This document shows, piece by piece, positions 1 through 5,060 of a stretch of DNA of 5,060 bases. The stretch is from Candidatus Magasanikbacteria bacterium RIFOXYD12_FULL_33_17 (GTDB taxonomy: Bacteria > Patescibacteriota > Patescibacteriia > Magasanikbacterales > UBA922): NCBI GenBank assembly GCA_001783255.1, contig MFRB01000106.1, positions 1 through 5,060 on the forward strand, read 5' to 3'. How positions within the stretch are numbered: position 1 is the first letter of the stretch; every line of letters begins with the position of its first letter. The translations under genes and the position numbers were made by a program. The notes beneath the pieces were generated by a model, which saw only the letters and a list, made by a program, of their open reading frames with translations, made no database searches and was not told the DNA's origin.

Positions 1-320
1 ATCTTGGTGAAAATCACATAGATACTTTGATAAGAGAATTAAAAGAAGAAACTGGCTATACTGTGGAAGTAGGAGATTTACTTGATATACAGACAGCTTT
101 TGTCAAATCACCTGTAAAAGAAAAATACAGTCATACTATAAAGATATTTTACAAATGCGAGATAATTTCTGAAAATCCTCAGGATATAAAATTAACTGAG
201 TCTGAAAATATTCTAAATTTTACTCAAGAATGGATAGATTTATCTGAAATTAAAAATCTCAAGATGGCAGGGGACGATGGTAAATTACTTGAAATAGTAA
301 AAAATTGTATTAAAAAATAA
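1..320 (+). CDS. Nudix hydrolase, 5'-truncated by window edge
   Basis: This is the C-terminal part of a Nudix hydrolase, a family that cleaves nucleoside diphosphates linked to another moiety, using a divalent metal. The readable frame begins at base 3 and gives 105 residues up to TAA at 318-320. It opens inside the Nudix box: LGE, seven residues, then RELKEETGY (bases 33-59), matching the end of G-x5-E-x7-REUxEExGU with the metal-binding glutamates intact. A TTG at base 27 could be read as a start, but the in-frame codons before it already encode the Nudix box, so the true start lies left of the window. The C-terminal half carries the usual EW(I/L)xLSE-type segment. It lies one base upstream of a second Nudix gene and is roughly 40% identical to it over the shared part, so the two look like a tandem duplication. 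The substrate cannot be predicted from sequence. Confidence 0.9.
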   Translation, partial: LGENHIDTLIRELKEETGYTVEVGDLLDIQTAFVKSPVKEKYSHTIKIFYKCEIISENPQDIKLTESENILNFTQEWIDLSEIKNLKMAGDDGKLLEIVKNCIKK

Positions 321-321
321 T

Positions 322-795
322 ATGAATAAAACTGTTACAGGAGAAGATAAGGATGGAAACAAAATAGAAATGGATGTAGCAAGTTTAAATTTACGTCCTT
401 CTGTTTATGGTATTATTGTCAAAGACAATAAAGTTTTGATGTTCAAACAAGATTTTGGTTATACATTACCAGGTGGAGGAGTAGAAATAGGTGAAAAATT
501 GAAAGATGCAATTTCACGTGAAATAAAAGAGGAAACTGGTTATCAAGTTAAAATGAAAAATATAGTAGAAGTAACTGATAGTTTTTTTAAACTACCTGGA
601 TCTGGTAAAAATTGTCAGACTATTAGAATGTTTTTTCTTTGTGAAATAATTTCTGAAGAAATCTCTGAAATACATCTTGAGCCTACGGAAACTATATTTA
701 ACTCAAAACCAGAATGGATTGAATTGTCAGAATTAGAAAATATAAAAATAGGTGATAATGCTGATTTAGTATCAATTATCAAAAAAGCCATGTAA
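322..795 (+). CDS. Nudix hydrolase (complete, tandem paralogue)
   Basis: A complete 157-residue Nudix hydrolase, a normal length for a single-domain member. After an N-terminal strand region (RPSVYGIIVKDNKVLM, about residues 25-40), the full Nudix box spans residues 52-74: G52, E58 and R66-E67-I68-K69-E70-E71-T72-G73-Y74. The metal-coordinating glutamates E67, E70 and E71 are present, so it should be catalytically competent. The substrate (for example an oxidised nucleotide, a nucleotide sugar or ADP-ribose) is unknown. ATG at 322 follows the upstream TAA by one base and has no Shine-Dalgarno sequence, so translation probably depends on reinitiation or coupling. It is a paralogue of the preceding gene. 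Its TAA stop (793-795) lies inside the outer arm of the palindromic element that follows, and its C-terminus is about two residues shorter than that of its neighbour, suggesting the element replaced the original gene end. Confidence 0.93.
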   Translation: MNKTVTGEDKDGNKIEMDVASLNLRPSVYGIIVKDNKVLMFKQDFGYTLPGGGVEIGEKLKDAISREIKEETGYQVKMKNIVEVTDSFFKLPGSGKNCQTIRMFFLCEIISEEISEIHLEPTETIFNSKPEWIELSELENIKIGDNADLVSIIKKAM

Positions 796-849
796 CTCAA
801 GGCTAAAGCCTTGAAATACTTTTAATCAGGACTAAAGTCCTGAGTTACA
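791..849. repeat. REPIN-like double palindrome (two hairpins inside an outer inverted repeat)
   Basis: The 59-base element has perfect 9-base outer arms: TGTAACTCA (791-799) and its reverse complement TGAGTTACA (841-849). Inside are two hairpins, each with a 7-bp stem and a TAAA loop: TCAAGGC/GCCTTGA (797-814) and TCAGGAC/GTCCTGA (826-843), separated by an AT-rich linker (815-825). Read from each end, both halves have the same plan, an identical tail TGTAACTCA running into a palindrome, so it is an inverted pair of related units. This is the architecture of REP doublets (REPINs), which are mobilised in trans by Y1/RAYT-type transposases. No transposase is present here, so the assignment rests on structure alone. 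The element occupies almost the whole Nudix-hydrolase intergenic gap and provides the upstream gene's TAA stop. As RNA it could fold into a three-way junction. Confidence 0.75.
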
Positions 850-855
850 AATATT

Positions 856-1578
856 ATGGAACAAAAAACAAAACTTTTCATCATCCCCGGCTGGAACGGA
901 TCAAGACAAACTTGGTCTGACTTTGTATCTTTGGCAGAGAATGATTTTGAAGTAGAAGTGATAGAACTACCCTGTTTTGGTGATGAGCCTTGTCCTAGCT
1001 CAATCTGGGGTGTGGAGGAGTACTCACAGTTTGTCAAAGACAAAATAATTAGTCTAAAACAAGTAAATCAGGAAACAATTTTACTTGGACATAGTTTTGG
1101 TGGTCAAATTGCGACTTATTTACTTGCTCACGAACCAAATATTGTTGATAAACTTATTTTGAGTGGAGCTGCTATTTATCGCAGACCAGAAAGTATTAGA
1201 AATGAAATCTTTAAATTTATTGCCAAAAGTGGTAAAATAGTATTTAGTTTACCAGGGCTAAATAAATTTGCTGGTTTTATGCGTAAATTACTTTACAAAT
1301 CAGCCGGAACAGGGGATTACAATAAAACAACTGGCATCAAAAGAGAAATTTTTCTCAAGATTACCAAAGAAGATGTCAGTGAATTTTTGCCAACAATAAA
1401 AATCCCAACTCTAGTTGTCTGGGGTGACAAAGATACTTTTGTTTCTGTCAAAGATGGATTAGAAATTGCTGAAAATATTGTAGGTGCAAAATTAGAAATT
1501 ATAAAAGGAGGAACACATGGCTTACACCTTTGGAAAAAAGAAGAATTATTAAATATAATAAAAACATTTTCTAATTAG
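856..1578 (+). CDS. Alpha/beta hydrolase
   Basis: A 240-residue protein of the alpha/beta hydrolase fold, which includes esterases, lipases, amidases and C-C hydrolases. An N-terminal strand ends in the oxyanion-hole region PGWNGSRQTW (residues 11-20), with proline where HG is common. The nucleophile elbow GHSFGG (78-83) places the nucleophile at S80. WGDKD (189-193) supplies the acid, probably D193, and GGTHGLH (218-224) the catalytic histidine, probably H221. The triad is therefore complete. A helical lid covers about residues 107-175. No signal peptide or membrane segment is seen, so it is likely cytoplasmic. ATG at 856 begins seven bases after the palindromic element and has no Shine-Dalgarno sequence. 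The gene ends with TAG five bases before the Mur ligase start, so the two are probably co-transcribed; a role in envelope precursor metabolism is inferred only from that. The substrate is unknown. Confidence 0.9.
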   Translation: MEQKTKLFIIPGWNGSRQTWSDFVSLAENDFEVEVIELPCFGDEPCPSSIWGVEEYSQFVKDKIISLKQVNQETILLGHSFGGQIATYLLAHEPNIVDKLILSGAAIYRRPESIRNEIFKFIAKSGKIVFSLPGLNKFAGFMRKLLYKSAGTGDYNKTTGIKREIFLKITKEDVSEFLPTIKIPTLVVWGDKDTFVSVKDGLEIAENIVGAKLEIIKGGTHGLHLWKKEELLNIIKTFSN

Positions 1579-1583
1579 GTAAT

Positions 1584-3179
1584 ATGAATCTCTTAGATTT
1601 ATCCATTATATTACTTTGGCTAATAAGCATGAGCAATGAATATTTGCAATTTGCTTATTTTTGGCAACTAAAAGAATATCGTTGGGATAGATTCTTGGAT
1701 TTACTTCGCACTTCTGAAGGTAAACGAATTATTTTCCGTTATGATTTTATTTATAAAATGCCACTTGTTTTGGTAGTATTTTTTTGGAATCAAAGCTATT
1801 TTTTGGTGATTGAGTGGGCAGTTTTTCTAATATACTTTTTAGACTTTTTATATTTTTTAGCAAAGATAATTCTCAAAAAACCAATCAAGAAACCAAAATT
1901 TAGTTTGAAAATAATTTTGTTAATTTTCTCTTCAGTATTAATTGAAATTGCATTTTATCTAAAGACAGAAGATATTAGGACTATCGCTGCTTTTAGTTTC
2001 TTGCGTTTTGTAACTATTACTATTTTAGTACATTTACTCAATATTGCTTCTCAATTTGTCAAAGATCATATTGCTAGAATGGCCAGAAAGAAATTGCAAA
2101 AACTAAAAAAATTACGTGTGATAGGTATCACTGGTAGTTATGGTAAAACTAGTACCAAAGAAATTCTTACTCAGTTACTCGCTTACAAATTCAAAGTTAT
2201 TTGCACACCAAAAAATATTAATACAGATTTTGGTATCAGTAAATTTATTTTACAAAACAACTTCAAAGATATTGACTTTTTTATAGTTGAAATGGGAGCT
2301 TATAATGTGGGTGATTTGACAGAACATTGCAATATTGTCCACCCTGAAATTGGCATACTTACTGCTATTAGTCCTCAACACTTAAGTTTGTTTGGATCTA
2401 TTGAAAACATCCAAAAAGCAAAATATGAGTTATTAAGATTTTTACCAAAAAATGGTTTGGCAGTAACAAATTCTGACAACAAGTATTGTCGAGAATTTTT
2501 AGATGAAATAAAAGCCAAAGTTTTAACTTTTGGTTTTGAAGAAGAATACCAACCAACATGTCTAATTGAAGATATAAAAAGTAATGAAATAGGCATAATT
2601 GGTAAATTCAAAAAAACAATTGATGGAAAAGAAATTTTAATCGAAATACAAACAAAAATTACAGGCGAATATAATATTTTGAATTTAGCACCTTCTCTTT
2701 TGGTTGCTAACTATTTAGGTTTTTCTATTGAAGAAATAAAAGAAGCTGTCAAAAAAATAGAAAATCCAAAACATGCTTTGCATATTTATAATTATGGTAA
2801 AGCTATTATAATTGATGATACTTACAACTCCAATCCTGATGGTTTTCGCGTTGCTATAAATATGTTAGCTGGTTATTCTCATGAATATACCAGAATAGTC
2901 ATTACTAGAGGAATAATAGAACTAGGCGAGCTAAGTGATGATATACATGAACAAATTGGTGGCGAAGTGGCTTTTGTAGCGGATGAATTAGTCATTACAG
3001 CTCCTGATTTCATAGAACCCTTAAAAAAAGGTGTGGGGACAAAATACAATACAAAAGTTATGGTAAAACTAAACAGCAAAGATTTATTAGAATTTATAAA
3101 AAATCAAAAAGAAAAAAAATCAGTTATTTTATTAGAAAACAGAATACCTGATATCGTAAGACAAGAATTAGCTAAATAA
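1584..3179 (+). CDS. Membrane-anchored MurF-like Mur ligase
   Basis: A 531-residue ATP-dependent amide ligase of the Mur family. Residues 1 to about 160 form a hydrophobic region with roughly four or five membrane segments (around 3-26, 59-76, 78-97, 108-126 and 134-155), followed by a basic linker. The Mur central domain starts near residue 178, with the P-loop GITGSYGKTSTKE (181-193, K188), VEMGAYNVGD (235-244, metal-binding E236), H266, and AKYE (279-282), whose K280 matches the lysine carbamylated in Mur ligases. GEYNILN (361-367) marks the end of the domain. The C-terminal domain has DDTYNSNPDG (411-420) and IIELGE (444-449), signatures closest to MurF, the D-Ala-D-Ala adding enzyme. The usual N-terminal UDP-binding domain is not recognisable, so the exact acceptor substrate is uncertain. 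A weak AGG (1577-1579) precedes ATG 1584. It sits four bases before the PLP-enzyme gene. Confidence 0.9.
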   Translation: MNLLDLSIILLWLISMSNEYLQFAYFWQLKEYRWDRFLDLLRTSEGKRIIFRYDFIYKMPLVLVVFFWNQSYFLVIEWAVFLIYFLDFLYFLAKIILKKPIKKPKFSLKIILLIFSSVLIEIAFYLKTEDIRTIAAFSFLRFVTITILVHLLNIASQFVKDHIARMARKKLQKLKKLRVIGITGSYGKTSTKEILTQLLAYKFKVICTPKNINTDFGISKFILQNNFKDIDFFIVEMGAYNVGDLTEHCNIVHPEIGILTAISPQHLSLFGSIENIQKAKYELLRFLPKNGLAVTNSDNKYCREFLDEIKAKVLTFGFEEEYQPTCLIEDIKSNEIGIIGKFKKTIDGKEILIEIQTKITGEYNILNLAPSLLVANYLGFSIEEIKEAVKKIENPKHALHIYNYGKAIIIDDTYNSNPDGFRVAINMLAGYSHEYTRIVITRGIIELGELSDDIHEQIGGEVAFVADELVITAPDFIEPLKKGVGTKYNTKVMVKLNSKDLLEFIKNQKEKKSVILLENRIPDIVRQELAK

Positions 3180-3183
3180 AATT

Positions 3184-4422
3184 ATGATTTTTACAGGTTT
3201 TCATCCTAACATTTATAAAAAAGATGTAAGTACTGCTTTGTCTTTTTTATTTTTACCCTGGAAATGGTCTCAACTAAAAAAAGGTAACAATATTATCCAA
3301 GTTGAAAATTGGTTACAAAATTATTTTTCTGTAAAATATGCGATTACTTTTGATAGTGGACGTACTGCTTTACAAAAAGCTATAGAAGCAACAGATATAA
3401 AGTATGGTGATGAAGTTTTAGTTCAAGCCTATACTTGTCTTGTTGTTAGTAATGCTATTAATTGGGCAGGAGCTAAACCTGTATATGTAGACATAAACGA
3501 AGATTTAAACATGTCTGTAGAAGATTTGAAAAAGAAAATAACACCAAAATCAAAAATATTAATTATTCAACATACTTTTGGCAAAGCTGCAGATTTAGAA
3601 AATTTATTACAAATAGCCAAAGAAAATAATCTAATAGTCATAGAAGACTGTGCTCATACTATAGGTGGTAAATACCAAGACAAATTAATAGGAACTTGGG
3701 GAGATATTGGTATGTTTAGTTTTGGTACAGACAAAGTTATATCATCATCACGAGGTGGGGCACTTATTACCAACAATGACAAAATAGCCGAAAAAATAAT
3801 GTTGTTAAATAAGAAACTACCAGAATCAAGCACAAAAACAATATTACAAAATCTTTGTAATTTCCCAATCTTTTATATTGGTAAAGCTCTTTATGATGTA
3901 GCCAATTTAGGAAAACTAGGATTATCTTTGGCTCAAAAAATGGGTATAACAGGAAAAATAATTTACAAAGAAGAAAAATCTTGCCACAAATTAAATTTTT
4001 ATCCAGCAAAATATCCGAATTCTTTGGCAAAAATTTTGTTGAATCAATTGCAAAAATTGGAACAAATGAACAAACACCGACAAGAAATTTCTGAAATATA
4101 TGACAAAATGTTAGTAGCCAAAAATATTCAAAAACCCCAAATATCTAATGATGAAATTCTTTTGAGGTATACAATTTTGGTAGATAATCCAAAAAACTTG
4201 ATTCAATTAGCTAAGAAAAAAAGAATTATCTTGGGTAACTGGTATGACTCAGTGATTGCTCCCAATGATAAATATTTAGATATAGAAAGAACTGGTTATA
4301 TAAAAAATAGTTGTCCCAAAGCTGAATATTTAGCTACCAGATCTATAAATTTACCAATTAACAAAGACATTACGTATACTCAAGCTAAGTTGATAGTTGA
4401 ATTAATAAATAACAATGTATGA
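3184..4422 (+). CDS. DegT/DnrJ/EryC1/StrS-family PLP aminotransferase
   Basis: A 412-residue fold-type I PLP enzyme of the DegT/DnrJ/EryC1/StrS family, whose best-known members transaminate nucleotide-linked keto sugars. Visible signatures are SGRTAL (58-63, phosphate-binding turn), GDEVLVQAYTCLV (75-87), VYVDI (100-104), QHTFG (129-133), IEDCAH (153-158, with D155 facing the PLP ring nitrogen) and FSFGTDKVISSSRGG (178-192), where K184 is the predicted Schiff-base lysine. The core is therefore intact. A segment at about residues 224-254 is hydrophobic and amphipathic and may help it sit on the membrane. SGR replaces the commoner SGT, which marks a distinct subfamily. ATG at 3184 lies four bases after the Mur ligase stop, and the TGA stop overlaps the next ATG. 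Its position between a Mur ligase and a FemAB gene suggests it makes an amino sugar or amine for the envelope; the substrate is unknown. Confidence 0.9.
   Translation: MIFTGFHPNIYKKDVSTALSFLFLPWKWSQLKKGNNIIQVENWLQNYFSVKYAITFDSGRTALQKAIEATDIKYGDEVLVQAYTCLVVSNAINWAGAKPVYVDINEDLNMSVEDLKKKITPKSKILIIQHTFGKAADLENLLQIAKENNLIVIEDCAHTIGGKYQDKLIGTWGDIGMFSFGTDKVISSSRGGALITNNDKIAEKIMLLNKKLPESSTKTILQNLCNFPIFYIGKALYDVANLGKLGLSLAQKMGITGKIIYKEEKSCHKLNFYPAKYPNSLAKILLNQLQKLEQMNKHRQEISEIYDKMLVAKNIQKPQISNDEILLRYTILVDNPKNLIQLAKKKRIILGNWYDSVIAPNDKYLDIERTGYIKNSCPKAEYLATRSINLPINKDITYTQAKLIVELINNNV
4419..4422 (+). promoter_or_regulatory. ATGA stop-start overlap (translational coupling)
   Basis: The ATG of the FemAB gene (4419-4421) shares bases with the TGA stop of the PLP-enzyme gene (4420-4422). 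No Shine-Dalgarno sequence lies upstream, so the FemAB protein is probably made by ribosomes that terminate on the PLP gene and restart. This ties production of the two proteins together. Confidence 0.8.
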
Positions 4423-5060
4423 TAAAAGAAGTATTAAAAAAAGAAGATTGGACACTAAAAAAAGAATTTTTACAATCTTGGGAATATGGTGAATTCTTGA
4501 AAGATACGGGCAGACACCTCCTTAGATATGAACTAACTAATAACAATGAAAAAGTCCAATTTCAAGGTGTTGTTACTTCCAATGCTCTAGGTTTCAAGTT
4601 TATCTATGTACCAAGAGTTTCTTTTAGTCAAGAAATTTTGGATGAAATAAGTAAATTTTTTCAAGAAAAAAATTTTGTATTTTGGCGAGTTGAAAGATTG
4701 AATAGCAACACTACAAAAAATTTTATTTTTAGCGAAGTAAGAAATCGTCAACCAGAATGTACTTGGTTACTAGATCTAGAAAAATCTGAAAATGAAATCT
4801 TATCTGAAATGCATAGCAAAACTAGATACAATATAAATCTAGCTATCAAAAAAGGTGTAGTATGCAAACAAGAAAAAAACCTAGAAACTTACTGGAAATT
4901 GAATGAAATGACAACTGAAAGAAATAGTATTAGAACTCATGACAAAACTTATATTGAAAAATTATTGAAATTGGATAGTGTTTACCAGCTTACAACTTAT
5001 TTTGGAGAGGATGTATTATCCTCAGCTATTGTTTTCAAATACGAAAATAAAATGTATTAT
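4419..5060 (+). CDS. FemAB-family peptidyltransferase, 3'-truncated by window edge
   Basis: An open frame of 214 codons runs from ATG 4419 off the right edge without a stop. It matches the FemA/FemB/FemX (MurM-type) family, which transfers amino acids from aminoacyl-tRNA onto the stem peptide of lipid II or its precursors to build cross-bridges. Signatures seen are SWEYGEFLKDTGR (residues 20-32), YVPR (63-66), QPECTWLLDL (111-120) and MHSKTRYNINLAIKKGV (131-147), the basic helix typical of the family. TTERNSIRTH (165-174) marks the second GNAT-like subdomain. Full members usually have about 330-420 residues, so the C-terminal third or more is missing. ATG overlaps the upstream TGA in an ATGA arrangement, which favours translational coupling with the PLP enzyme. 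Which amino acid it transfers, and whether its substrate is lipid II or a soluble precursor, cannot be told. Confidence 0.88.
   Translation, partial: MIKEVLKKEDWTLKKEFLQSWEYGEFLKDTGRHLLRYELTNNNEKVQFQGVVTSNALGFKFIYVPRVSFSQEILDEISKFFQEKNFVFWRVERLNSNTTKNFIFSEVRNRQPECTWLLDLEKSENEILSEMHSKTRYNINLAIKKGVVCKQEKNLETYWKLNEMTTERNSIRTHDKTYIEKLLKLDSVYQLTTYFGEDVLSSAIVFKYENKMYY

Noticed and set aside
27..29. TTG at 27 as the start of the first Nudix gene
   Set aside because: In-frame codons from base 3 encode LGE at the correct spacing before RELKEETGY, so the Nudix box is already under way before this codon.
615..800. Minus-strand open frame of 61 codons
   Set aside because: It is antisense to the C-terminal half of the second Nudix gene, whose paralogue conservation shows that the + strand is the coding one.
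797..825. Hairpin 797-814 followed by TTTT (820-823) as a Rho-independent terminator
   Set aside because: The T-run is only four bases and begins five bases after the stem; the second hairpin has no T-run at all. The double, symmetric structure fits a repeat element better, although partial termination cannot be excluded.
791..849. Two similar palindromes as a minimal CRISPR array
   Set aside because: The units are inverted rather than direct repeats, there is no spacer of typical length, and no cas gene is near.
811..850. TTGAAA (811-816) as the -35 box of a promoter for the hydrolase gene
   Set aside because: At the expected 16-18 base distance there is only AAAGTC-like sequence inside the second hairpin, with no TATAAT-like -10 box.
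822..1043. Minus-strand open frame of 73 codons
   Set aside because: It lies antisense to the hydrolase start and the repeat, is low-complexity in composition, matches no family I recognise and has no ribosome-binding site.
2375..3079. Minus-strand open frames at 2375-2611 and 2879-3079
   Set aside because: Both lie entirely within the conserved Mur ligase coding sequence and show no recognisable domain; they are antisense shadows.
3767..4030. Minus-strand open frame of 87 codons with hydrophobic stretches
   Set aside because: It is fully antisense to the DegT-family gene; its hydrophobic residues arise from reading A-rich lysine and asparagine codons in reverse.

Overview
The window is AT-rich (roughly 30% G+C by eye), densely packed bacterial DNA. 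Every supported gene is on the + strand, with gaps of 1 to 60 bases and one 4-base overlap. The standard genetic code fits: TAA, TAG and TGA all act as stops, and no in-frame TGA is needed. Most start codons lack a clear Shine-Dalgarno sequence. Low G+C, compact gene packing, a Mur ligase fused to membrane helices, and the particular DegT and FemAB subfamilies together suggest a Patescibacteria/CPR-type genome. This is an inference; no rRNA or other marker gene is present to confirm it.

Layout. Bases 1-795 hold two tandem, homologous Nudix hydrolase genes, the first cut by the left edge. Bases 791-849 hold a compact double palindrome: two 7-bp hairpins with TAAA loops enclosed by a perfect 9-bp outer inverted repeat. 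It resembles a REP doublet (REPIN/MITE-like) and supplies the stop codon of the second Nudix gene. From 856 to the right edge there are four tightly linked genes: an alpha/beta hydrolase, a membrane-anchored MurF-like Mur ligase, a DegT/DnrJ/EryC1/StrS-type PLP enzyme, and a FemAB-type peptidyltransferase cut by the right edge.

The last four genes look like one envelope operon. The Mur ligase and FemAB protein belong to families that form peptide bonds on peptidoglycan precursors: Mur ligases extend the stem peptide and FemAB enzymes add cross-bridge residues from aminoacyl-tRNA. The PLP enzyme could supply an amino sugar or an unusual amine, and the hydrolase could act on an ester, amide or lipid in the same pathway. 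The specific reactions are not readable from sequence. The most interesting points are the Mur ligase, whose usual N-terminal UDP-binding domain is replaced by about 160 residues of membrane segments, its coupling to the DegT and FemAB genes, and the REPIN-like element. No RNA genes, CRISPR array, complete insertion sequence or convincing promoter was found.
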